From: Candidatus Aminicenantota bacterium
Lineage (GTDB): Bacteria; Acidobacteriota; Aminicenantia; UBA2199
Reading direction: 5' to 3'
NCBI GenBank assembly: GCA_020355945.1
Contig: CP070627.1
Span: forward strand, 7,183,290-7,215,168
Length of the DNA: 31,879 bases
The notes beneath the pieces are model-generated. The model did no database searches and had not been told where the DNA came from. It saw nothing but the letters and a program-made list of their open reading frames with translations. Position 1 is the stretch's first letter, and every line of letters begins with the position of its first letter. Positions 6,701 to 14,559 of this stretch are shown here, one piece after another. The position numbers and the translations under genes are program-made.

Positions 6701-9700
6701 GTAGATATAAAGGCCCTTCCGAAACCTGAAATAAAGAGAAAGCAGGCAGTTGTGGCTCCCCGGGACAGGGTGGAGAAACAACTGAAAGAATTATGGGCTT
6801 TGGTGTTGGGAATGGAAAAGGAGCGAATCAGCATTGATGACGATTTCTTTCAACTGGGTGGACATTCATTAAAAGCAACCACACTGGCATCCCGGATACA
6901 CAAAGTAATTCATGTAAAATTGCCGGTAATGGAGATATTTAATCGCCCCACCATCAGAAGTCTTTCTCAATACATAAAGGAAGCGGTTGAAGAACATTAC
7001 AGCTCGATAGAAGTCATAGAGGAGAAAGAATACTATTTATTATCCCCGGCACAGAAACGCTTATATTTTTTGCATCGGTTGGGCGAAACCACTTCAGCCT
7101 ATAACATATCTTGTGCCTGGTTGTTGGAAGGACTTTTAGATAAAGATAAGTGGGAGCACGTCTTTAGAAAATTGATCCAAAGGCATGAAAGTTTGAGAAC
7201 ATCGTTTTTGATCATAGATGAAGAACCGGTGCAGAGAATACACAAAGAAGTGGAATTTGAGGTTGAATGTTATGACGCAGAGCGCAAAGCGCAAAGCGCA
7301 GAGCACAAAGATGAACGCCATGCGCCATGCGCCATGCGCTGTGCAAGTACTATAAAGAATTTCATACGTCCGTTTGATCTGTCAAAAGCACCGTTGATCC
7401 GGGTTGGATTGTTAGAAATAGGAAAAAATAAACACCTCTTCATGGTGGATATGCACCACATCGTGTCTGACGGCACGTCGGTAGCGGTGCTGGTCAAGGA
7501 ATTTATGTCTCTATACGATGGTGAAGCGTTACCACCACTAAGGCTCCGGTATAAAGATTGCTCCCAATGGCAGAGCAGTAAAAAGCAAAAAGCTTTGATC
7601 AAGTGTCAAGGAGAGTACTGGCTTGAGGAATTTGCCGGGGATATCCCGGTGTTGAACTTGCCTTATGATTTTTCACGGCCCCTCATCCAGAGCTTTGCCG
7701 GAAATTCACTGGAATTTAAAATCGTAGAAGAGGAGGCAAAAAAATTAAAACACCTGGCCTTAGCCGAAGGTTCTACACTTTACATGGTCTTGTTGGCTTT
7801 ATTTTATATTTTCTTTGGTAAGGTGAGCGGCCAGGAAGATATTGTGGTGGGCTCACTTGCCGCGGGCAGAAAACAGCCAGGTTTAGAACAAATAATTGGG
7901 ATATTTATAAATACCCTGGCGCTTCGGAATTATCCTACAGCAGAAAAATCCATTACACTTTTTTTAAGAGATGTCAAAGAAAACACCTTGAAGGCCCAGG
8001 AAAACCAGGATTATCCGTTTGAAGATCTGGTGGAGTTGGTTGAGGTAAATCGGGATACCAGTCGCAATCCTTTATTCGATGTCATGTTGGTATTCCAGAA
8101 TATGGAACAGCATAAATTGCATGTACCTGGTTTAACATTAACACAATACCCCTACGAAAGTAAAAAATCGAAATTCGATATGACATTAACCGTTGTTGAA
8201 CATGAAGGCAGCCTCTCGTTTACCTTCACTTATAATCGGGATTTATTTAAGAAAACTACCATCCAACGGTTTATCGGATTTTTTAAGCGAATTGCGGCTG
8301 CAAGCCTGGAAAATCCGCTCCGGGAAATAGCCGAAATAGAGATAATCCCTGATAATGAGAAAAAACAAGTATTATATGATTTTAACGCCACTTCCAGGGA
8401 ATATCCCACAGGGAAGAGCATACATCTGTTGTTTGAAGAACAGGTACAGGAGACAGCGGATCATATTGCGGTTGTGGGAAACCCCGAAATGCCCGAGACA
8501 CAGGAAAGACAAAAAAGAGGAACCGCACCGATACAAATTACCTATAAAGAATTAAATGCCAGAGCTAATCAATTGGGACGGTTATTGAGAGCCAAAGGTG
8601 TGATACCGGATTCAATCACCGGCATCATGACCGGACCCTGGTTGGAGATGATGGTTGGCATCATGGCAATATTAAAAGCCGGAGGTAGTTATTTACCCAT
8701 TGATCCCTTGCAGCCGGCGGGAAGAATTACTTACATGTTAAACGACAGCCGGGCATCTGTCCTGTTGACATCCCTTGGGTTAGCCGAATCCCTTCCCCCT
8801 GAAAACCACAGTGGGCAGCAAAGGATTTACCTTGATGAAGCCTGTATTTACACTGGAGAGAGCACCAACCTGGAAACCGCCAGCAGGTGTCAGGATGTGC
8901 TGTACACCATTTATACCTCCGGTACCACCGGCAAATCCAAAGGGACCCTTGTTGAGAATAAAAACCTGGTCAACTATATCCATTGGTTCAAGCAAAAGGT
9001 ACATTTAACCGAAAATGACCGTACGGTGTTGACTTCATCCTTTGGTTTTGATCTGGGATATACCAATATCTACTCTTCGATTTTAAGCGGGTGTCAATTG
9101 CACCTAATTCCCAGGGATGTTTTCCTATCCCCGGAAGGTCTGCTTGGTTACATGATTCGCCACCGGATCACCTATATAAAAGTTACCCCTTCATTATTTT
9201 CCACTATAGTTGGCAGCTCTATTTTTTCACGGGAAGCGTGTCAAAATCTCCGGTTGGTGTTATTGGGTGGGGAAGAGATCAGGTTGAAGGATGTGGAAAA
9301 AGCGCATGGCATCGGGGTGCATATGGAAATCATGAACCATTATGGCCCTACTGAAGCCACCATTGGCTGTGTGGCCCGGTTTATTGATTTTAATCGGTTT
9401 GATCAATATAAAAAACATCCCACCATTGGCTCTCCTATTGATAACATGAAGGCAGTTGTACTGGACAACGGTTTAATGCTGGTGCCAGTGGGCGTGGCTG
9501 GAGAGTTGTGTGTGTCCGGTGCAGGTGTTGCCAGGGGATATTTAAATCAGCCGGAACTGACTGCGCAGAAATTTTGCCTCCGGCGGCCAGGGGGGCGCTT
9601 TTTGAAAAAACTGCCCCCCTGGACCCCCGGCAAAAACTTTTTATTAGAGGGGACAAAGGGGCTTGCCCCCTTGGTGTATCGTACCGGTGATAAAGCCCGG

Positions 9701-11677
9701 TGGTTAACCAGTGGAATGATCGAGTTCCTGGGACGAATTGACCACCAGGTGAAAATCCGGGGATATCGCATCGAAACCGGTGAAGTCCAAAACCAGTTGC
9801 AAAAACATAAAGCCATAAAGGAAGTGGTGGTTATTCCTTTTGCGCATTCCTCCGGTGATAAATATTTGTGCGCTTATATCGTATGGAATCGAGATGAAGC
9901 GGTTTATCCCGCAGCCCCCCAACAGGAATTAAAGGGATACCTGGCAGATAAGCTGCCGGAGTATATGATTCCCACATATTTTGTCACGGTGGACCGGCTA
10001 CCCTTAACCCCCAACGGAAAGTTAAACCGGAAATTATTACCGAAACCGGAAATAAAAATAGAAACAAGGTATGCTCCTCCAAGAGATGTCCTGGAAAGGC
10101 AATTAATAGAAATATGGGAAAAGGAATTGAATATTACTCCTGTAGGTATAAATGATAATTTCTTTGATGTTGGAGGGCATTCACTGAAGGCCATGGGTGT
10201 GATCAATCAAATTCACAAAACCTTCGGTGTAGAGATCACAATCCAGGATTTTTTCCGATCTCCCTTCATCGTTGATGTGGCCCGTTTCATTCGCACCAGT
10301 AAGCGCACAGGGTTTAGGGAGATTGAGAAACAGCCGGAACAGGCGTTCTATGAACTCTCATATTCCCAAAAGCGGTTATGGTTCATTTACAAACAGGAGC
10401 CTGGTAATACGGTCTACAACATGCCTGTAAAGATAACCTTATATGAGGTGGTTGACGAAGTTGTCATCCGAAAGGTCCTGGAACAATTGATGAGCAGGCA
10501 TGAAAGCCTCAGAACCTCCTTTAAGGAGATAAAAAAAGAACCAGTACAGGTGATTGAACCACTCACTCAATTGAAATTGAACTTTGAAGTGCTGGACTGG
10601 TGCCAATTGGAGGCAAAGGAGCAGGAAAACAGACGAAGCCAGTTATTAATGGATGAGTCAAAGTACATATTTAAGCTGGAAAAAGCACCCCTGTTCAGGG
10701 CCAAACTGGTGAAATGGCATCCGGGAGAATACGATTTTATATTCAATATACATCACATCATATCAGATGGCTGGTCACAGGAGATATTATTCAATGAATT
10801 TGAACGGATTTATGAAGCCCAGAAAAAAGGCATTACTTGTGATCTTCAGCCGTTGAAAATACAGTATAAAGATTTTGCTGCCTGGCAAAATCAACTATTG
10901 GCGGACGAAAAGAATATGGGCAAGGCAAAAAAGTTCTGGAAAAGTTATTTAAATGGAACGCTTCCGCTGTTGAATTTACCCTATGATACCCCTCCCAAAC
11001 CATCTGGCAGCAGGGCCAGCGCAGCCTACCGCCGTATGATTCCCGGGGAACTGGTAAAAGGACTGGAAGAACTGGCAATAGAAAATCATGCCAGTCTCTT
11101 CATTGTACTGTTGGCGGGTTTCAACATATTGTTGTCGAAAATTACCGGACAGGAAAACATTATTATGGCCATACCTGCTGCCGGCCGTCAGCATGAAGCA
11201 TTGAAAACCATCATAGGCATGTTTGTGAATACCTTGATCCTGCGAACCATGGTGAACGCGGATGAAACCTTCCTGGACTTTTTCAAAGCGTTTCAAGATA
11301 ATGCTTTACAGGTACTGGATTATCAAACCTATCCCATGGAATTGATTTGTAGTGCGCTAAAGATCAAATACCCTAAAATTTCCGTTTTCTTTAATATGAT
11401 CAATATCGGGAATTCCCGCCGGCAAAACCGGGAAGACCTTGAAGACTCCCATATAGAAAATGTTCAAGATACGAAATTCCATATTCACTGCTATTTAAGG
11501 GAATACAAAAATGGCATAGAAATCTCATGCCATTATTTTAAGGATTTGTTTATGCCGGAAACCATTGAAAAAATCACACATCTGTACATTAAAGTTCTTA
11601 AAAATATCGCCAATGAACCGGGAATGAAGATTGGAGAATACAGTTTTACCAGGAAGAAAAGAATGTCTATCATGTAG
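3758..11677 (+). CDS. NRPS1: C-A(Val)-T-C-A(Asp)-T-C
   Basis: This 2639-residue synthetase starts the operon. C1 (1-440) has HHILYDG at 145; an N-terminal C domain with no carrier before it implies either an acyl starter or an upstream partner elsewhere. A1 has YTSGSTG at 638 and FDATTFEIWG at 682; its by-eye code DAFWLGGTFK is a known valine code. T1 Ser is 1037 (GGHS). C2 has HHIVSDG at 1233. A2 has YTSGTTG at 1719 and code DLTKLGHIGK, closest to aspartate (Asn possible). T2 Ser is 2142. C3 has HHIISDG at 2332 and closes the protein, to act with the next A-T unit. There is no E, MT or TE domain. Two in-frame repeat-derived insertions are visible (7277-7344 in C2, 9575-9676 in A2). The next gene starts 6 nt after the stop. 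Domain order is certain; substrates are inferred by hand alignment to GrsA. Confidence 0.97.
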   Translation: MEKLDKKNIEDILSLTPMQEGMLFHYLQDPGSDIYFEQLSLDISGEIDADLFGKAWNFVIETNEMLRTVFRWEKVENPVQIILKKHQLQPKFFDLSGKEPGEKKKCLEKIKVEDKKEKFDLREVPFRVTLCKVEENKYEMMISNHHILYDGWSTGIILKEFFEVYHAFLNGDQRTKPSLKPSFREFVQWLQDQDKGQQKRFWEGYLSGLSAPSTFPLTTNKRIKGKEAKRIENYPVVLAKDMKYELEAFIKRQRLTLASFFYSAWGILLQRYCNTNDVNFGTIVSGRSARIKGIEDMVGLFINTIPLRVSTEAGEKIKDMVQRINCILPIREKYESTALVDVKEYSELENSQELFDSIIVLENYPLDLELMQKNGQWSLVVESYSIVETTTYPLAISITIGEAIEIRLIYHPALVEKTAISRLSCHFTNILMGILKDFEKDINGIELLVEEEKQQILHDFNDTRVRYPKDKTLQELFEEQVEQTPDHVALVGTTRCPSDMKVNVLGENISITYKELNEKSHQLAHLLRKKGVAAETIVGIMTERSLKMIIGILAVLKAGGAFLPIDTDYPAERKSFMLRDSNTHILLICSPLIKENNFKFNGEMILLDELSVPDGVEMNKDIASKHVNTADDLAYIMYTSGSTGRPKGVIVEHRNVVRLVVNTNYIRLTGETRILQTGAPVFDATTFEIWGALLNGGQLVLVEKEVILDAHQLGQALHQNKINTLWLTSPLFNQLVGENCEIFSNLDYLLVGGDVLSPQFINLVRSKSEKLKIINGYGPTENTTFSTTFLIDRDFEEAIPIGSPITNSTAFVLGPHGELQPVGVFGELWVGGDGVSRGYLNRPELTREKFVNLPCLGGKRLYRTGDITRWLPDGNIQFSRRIDSQVKIRGFRVEPGEIEKYLLENQEVKEALVIPREEETAEKYLCAYIIPDFSGISPTTDSSTAGLISRLQEFLSGELPGYMVPAQFVMLEKIPLNPNGKVDIKALPKPEIKRKQAVVAPRDRVEKQLKELWALVLGMEKERISIDDDFFQLGGHSLKATTLASRIHKVIHVKLPVMEIFNRPTIRSLSQYIKEAVEEHYSSIEVIEEKEYYLLSPAQKRLYFLHRLGETTSAYNISCAWLLEGLLDKDKWEHVFRKLIQRHESLRTSFLIIDEEPVQRIHKEVEFEVECYDAERKAQSAEHKDERHAPCAMRCASTIKNFIRPFDLSKAPLIRVGLLEIGKNKHLFMVDMHHIVSDGTSVAVLVKEFMSLYDGEALPPLRLRYKDCSQWQSSKKQKALIKCQGEYWLEEFAGDIPVLNLPYDFSRPLIQSFAGNSLEFKIVEEEAKKLKHLALAEGSTLYMVLLALFYIFFGKVSGQEDIVVGSLAAGRKQPGLEQIIGIFINTLALRNYPTAEKSITLFLRDVKENTLKAQENQDYPFEDLVELVEVNRDTSRNPLFDVMLVFQNMEQHKLHVPGLTLTQYPYESKKSKFDMTLTVVEHEGSLSFTFTYNRDLFKKTTIQRFIGFFKRIAAASLENPLREIAEIEIIPDNEKKQVLYDFNATSREYPTGKSIHLLFEEQVQETADHIAVVGNPEMPETQERQKRGTAPIQITYKELNARANQLGRLLRAKGVIPDSITGIMTGPWLEMMVGIMAILKAGGSYLPIDPLQPAGRITYMLNDSRASVLLTSLGLAESLPPENHSGQQRIYLDEACIYTGESTNLETASRCQDVLYTIYTSGTTGKSKGTLVENKNLVNYIHWFKQKVHLTENDRTVLTSSFGFDLGYTNIYSSILSGCQLHLIPRDVFLSPEGLLGYMIRHRITYIKVTPSLFSTIVGSSIFSREACQNLRLVLLGGEEIRLKDVEKAHGIGVHMEIMNHYGPTEATIGCVARFIDFNRFDQYKKHPTIGSPIDNMKAVVLDNGLMLVPVGVAGELCVSGAGVARGYLNQPELTAQKFCLRRPGGRFLKKLPPWTPGKNFLLEGTKGLAPLVYRTGDKARWLTSGMIEFLGRIDHQVKIRGYRIETGEVQNQLQKHKAIKEVVVIPFAHSSGDKYLCAYIVWNRDEAVYPAAPQQELKGYLADKLPEYMIPTYFVTVDRLPLTPNGKLNRKLLPKPEIKIETRYAPPRDVLERQLIEIWEKELNITPVGINDNFFDVGGHSLKAMGVINQIHKTFGVEITIQDFFRSPFIVDVARFIRTSKRTGFREIEKQPEQAFYELSYSQKRLWFIYKQEPGNTVYNMPVKITLYEVVDEVVIRKVLEQLMSRHESLRTSFKEIKKEPVQVIEPLTQLKLNFEVLDWCQLEAKEQENRRSQLLMDESKYIFKLEKAPLFRAKLVKWHPGEYDFIFNIHHIISDGWSQEILFNEFERIYEAQKKGITCDLQPLKIQYKDFAAWQNQLLADEKNMGKAKKFWKSYLNGTLPLLNLPYDTPPKPSGSRASAAYRRMIPGELVKGLEELAIENHASLFIVLLAGFNILLSKITGQENIIMAIPAAGRQHEALKTIIGMFVNTLILRTMVNADETFLDFFKAFQDNALQVLDYQTYPMELICSALKIKYPKISVFFNMINIGNSRRQNREDLEDSHIENVQDTKFHIHCYLREYKNGIEISCHYFKDLFMPETIEKITHLYIKVLKNIANEPGMKIGEYSFTRKKRMSIM
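7277..7344 (+). repeat. Heptanucleotide repeat array inside NRPS1 C2 domain
   Basis: Four consecutive 7-nt units GCARAGC (7277-7304) are followed, after 12 nt, by GCCATGC three times and GCTGTGC (7317-7344). The array is translated as a charged, Cys-containing loop just before the conserved FIRPFDLS motif, where the other C domains have a short linker. Confidence 0.8.
9575..9676 (+). repeat. GC-rich palindromic element inserted in frame in NRPS1 A2
   Basis: CCAGGGGGGC (9587-9596) and GCCCCCCTGG (9613-9622) form a perfect 10-bp inverted repeat with a T-run/A-run inner stem. A second hairpin, AAGGGG/CCCCTT, lies at 9656-9672. Together they encode about 34 residues (1940-1973) where A1 has about 12, just before the YRTGD motif. 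Composition differs sharply from the AT-rich flanks, as for a mobile palindromic repeat. Confidence 0.75.
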
Positions 11678-11683
11678 AGTAAA

Positions 11684-13069
11684 ATGGAAATAAGAGAAGA
11701 CGTATATAGAGCCCACCAACGATTGTCGGGATGCAGCGCAAAATTTCTCGATTTTGTGAAGAATAATCCGGAGAGTTTAAGACGTTCAAATTTTTCGGAG
11801 TTGGAAATCAACTATGGAAAAATTAAATTGCAGTCGTGGCCTACTTTTATCGATAAAAGAACAAAAGAAGAGATTAAAGAAGCCAGTGTAGGGGTATGTC
11901 AATTGATTAAAAGTTTACCCCAACGAATGTTTTCCAACAATCCCAGCCAGGTAAGCCGGTATTATGAAATTTCAGATCATATGGCCGCGACACTGCTGGA
12001 TGGAATAAGTGAAGAGCATATTGACAACTTGATCGCCAGGGGCGATTTTATTTTTTCATCCTCCGGGTTGAAATGCCTGGAATATAACATCTCAGCCAAT
12101 GTAGGCGGATGGGAAATAGCGATGTGGGAGCCCTTATATTTAAAGATTCCTATTATATCCCGATTTCTTCAGCAGTATGGATATAATGGAAAGATAAGAA
12201 ACGATAATTTATTATCGATTTTATTCAAGCATTTTATTCATACAGCCCTGGATAAATTTCCCGGTGGTTGCGATACGATTAATATTGCTGCTGCATTTTT
12301 GGCAAAAGGAATTGATAATCCTACCCAGTTGTACATCAATCAGTTATATAAAAATATATTGCGGCAAATAAGTATAAAATTAAAAGGAAGAATCGCTTTC
12401 TGTAGGTACCAAGACCTGGATATCGTTGATGATGTCGTGTATTACAAAGGAGAGCAGGTACATGTACTGGTAGAAATGTATGAAGGTGTTGTGCCTCCTG
12501 AGTTTGTAAAAGCCGTTAAGTCAAATAACGTCATCATATACAACGGGCACATAACAGGCTTGATGTCTAACAAACTCAATTTGGTGCTGCTAGCGGAAAA
12601 TGCCAATTCTGACATCTTTACTCCTGAAGAAAGGGAACTCATTACCAGGTATATCCCCTGGACCCGTAAAATGGTTCCCTGTAAAACCACATTCGACGGT
12701 AGAACAATAGACCTGGAGGATTTTGTTTGTTCCAATAGAGAGCAATTGGTTATAAAACCCTCCATTGGTTCCGGGGGAGAAAGTGTGTACGTTGGACACA
12801 ATCTCTACCAATCCCACTGGATAAGAATTGCTCAAAACGCATTCCGAACCAGAGGATGGGTAGTGCAAGAATATGTCGAATCCCTTCCCTATTTATACCA
12901 GGTGGGTGAGAGTAGAAGCGCTCCTCATAACGCAGTATGGGGATTTTTTGTTTTTGGCTCCCGGTATGCCGGAGCGTGGGTTCGGGTTTTGCCAAGGGAA
13001 GGTAATCCGGGAGTGGTAAACTCCAGACAGGGAGCTGAGGAAAGTGTTATCCTGGAAATCGATGAATGA
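11684..13069 (+). CDS. ATP-grasp-like protein 1 in NRPS operon
   Basis: This 461-residue protein is homologous to the next gene along its whole length. Residues 1-110 are an N-terminal domain (QSWPTFID at about 52). GLKCLEYNISANVGGW lies near 128-143 and has the acidic/Asn pattern seen in ATP-grasp and glutathionylspermidine-synthase-like folds. GHITGLMSNKLNLVLLAE near 289-306 resembles the segment of circularly permuted ATP-grasp enzymes that ends in a Lys. LVIKPSIGSGGESVYVG (about 355-371) is the ATP-binding strand and Gly-rich loop, followed by GWVVQEYVE. These enzymes usually make an amide bond between a carboxylate and an amine through an acyl phosphate. No signal peptide or membrane segment is present. 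The gene starts 6 nt after NRPS1, so it is part of the operon. Substrate unknown; no domain database was consulted. Confidence 0.7.
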   Translation: MEIREDVYRAHQRLSGCSAKFLDFVKNNPESLRRSNFSELEINYGKIKLQSWPTFIDKRTKEEIKEASVGVCQLIKSLPQRMFSNNPSQVSRYYEISDHMAATLLDGISEEHIDNLIARGDFIFSSSGLKCLEYNISANVGGWEIAMWEPLYLKIPIISRFLQQYGYNGKIRNDNLLSILFKHFIHTALDKFPGGCDTINIAAAFLAKGIDNPTQLYINQLYKNILRQISIKLKGRIAFCRYQDLDIVDDVVYYKGEQVHVLVEMYEGVVPPEFVKAVKSNNVIIYNGHITGLMSNKLNLVLLAENANSDIFTPEERELITRYIPWTRKMVPCKTTFDGRTIDLEDFVCSNREQLVIKPSIGSGGESVYVGHNLYQSHWIRIAQNAFRTRGWVVQEYVESLPYLYQVGESRSAPHNAVWGFFVFGSRYAGAWVRVLPREGNPGVVNSRQGAEESVILEIDE

Positions 13070-13111
13070 ACAATGACATATGCTGAATAAGATGAAGTAG
13101 AGAAGGTTAAA

Positions 13112-14512
13112 ATGAAGGTAACAAAAGAAATGAAAGAGGCACATAAAAGACTTTCCCGCCTAAATGTGGATTTTATCGACTTTGTTGAAAGAAACCCCGA
13201 AGCCTTAAAGGCATCGAATTTTAAACTGCTGGATTTGAATGACAAATTATTTAAACTGCAGCCCTGGCCAACCTTTATTAACCATGAAAGCAAGAAAGAA
13301 ATCCAGCAGGCAAGTGTGGCGTTGTTTGATTTAATCAAAAGTATCCCTCGCCGAATATTTGACAATGATCCTTATAAAATAAGCAAGTATTTGGAAATTC
13401 CCCATATCCGGGCTAAGCATCAATTGGAAGGGGTTAATGACCGTCACCTGGAAGATCTTTTAGCAAGAGGTGATTTTATTGTTTCGCCGTCGTCAGGGTT
13501 AAAATGTATTGAATATAATGTAACCGCCTGCCTCGGGGGGTGGAATTTACCTTCCTGGGAGTTATTGTACCTGAATAACCCGGTAATATCCGGATTTTTA
13601 AAAGAGTACCGGGTAAAGATAAACAATGAGAACTTACTGTCTTTGATGTTGGAGCACCTCATACATTCATCCCCGGACCCGGATACCCCCCCTCATCCTG
13701 GCAGCCAGATGAATATTGCCGTGGTGGTTCCGGGTTTTATCGAAGGCACTCCGAATACCACAAAGTTCTATTTAAATCATTTGTACCAGGAAATTTTAAA
13801 AGATAAATGTAAAGATAATACTTTAAAAGGCAGTGTATTTATGTGCGATTACGCCCATATAACGCCGGTTGATGGTTATGCCTTCTATAAAGACAAAAGA
13901 ATTCATCTTATCATTGAGATGTATAATGGCAATGTACCGCCGCAGATAATGGAACTTTTTAAATCAGGCCGCCTGCGTTTGGTCAATGGTCCCATTACCG
14001 ATTTATTGTCCAATAAATTATTGTTGGCGCTGCTCTCTGATGATGAAACCTCGGGTGCATTTACAGTGGAAGAAAGAGAGGTCATTGATGCATATATTCC
14101 CTGGACCCGCAAAATAGCCGCCGGTGTTACAGGTTATGGAGGGGAAAGAGTTCAGTTGGAAGAATTTATTCTCTCTAACAGGGAAAACCTGGTGATCAAG
14201 CCCTCAGATGCCATGGGTGGTGACAATGTATATATCGGCCGGAAAACCCCGGGAAAGAAATGGGAGCAAGTGCTTAAAACCGGCCTCCAACATAAGAACT
14301 GGCTGGTGCAGGAGTATGTGGAACCCTCACAGGGTTTATATCAAACCGGTGAAGAGGATTGTGTGCTGCATGATACGGTCTGGGGATTTTTTGTTTTCGG
14401 CTCCCGGTATGGAGGTGGATGGGGGCGGGTTCTACCGGCAGCAGATAACCAGGGTGCCATCAATTGCCATCAAGGGGCAACCGTTAGTGTGGTTTTTGAA
14501 GTTGATGAATGA
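13112..14512 (+). CDS. ATP-grasp-like protein 2, tandem paralogue
   Basis: This 466-residue protein aligns end to end with its neighbour (for example AHKRLS, WPTFIN, GLKCIEYNVTACLGGW, SNKLLLALLSDD, YIPWTRKI, LVIKPSDAMGGDNVYIG, WLVQEYVEP, WGFFVFGSRYGGG). The C-terminal block GRVLPAADNQGAINCHQGA may carry the Mg-binding Asn. Roughly half the residues match by eye in the first 90 positions, so this is an old duplication with both copies open and motif-intact. It lies 42 nt after copy 1 and 47 nt before NRPS2, between two synthetases that would otherwise be adjacent. A role in tailoring, priming or ligating the NRPS product is inferred from position only. Confidence 0.7.
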   Translation: MKVTKEMKEAHKRLSRLNVDFIDFVERNPEALKASNFKLLDLNDKLFKLQPWPTFINHESKKEIQQASVALFDLIKSIPRRIFDNDPYKISKYLEIPHIRAKHQLEGVNDRHLEDLLARGDFIVSPSSGLKCIEYNVTACLGGWNLPSWELLYLNNPVISGFLKEYRVKINNENLLSLMLEHLIHSSPDPDTPPHPGSQMNIAVVVPGFIEGTPNTTKFYLNHLYQEILKDKCKDNTLKGSVFMCDYAHITPVDGYAFYKDKRIHLIIEMYNGNVPPQIMELFKSGRLRLVNGPITDLLSNKLLLALLSDDETSGAFTVEEREVIDAYIPWTRKIAAGVTGYGGERVQLEEFILSNRENLVIKPSDAMGGDNVYIGRKTPGKKWEQVLKTGLQHKNWLVQEYVEPSQGLYQTGEEDCVLHDTVWGFFVFGSRYGGGWGRVLPAADNQGAINCHQGATVSVVFEVDE

Positions 14513-14559
14513 CGAACCAAACATAAAAAAAGAAGAAACGAATAAACAGAGGGGATATT

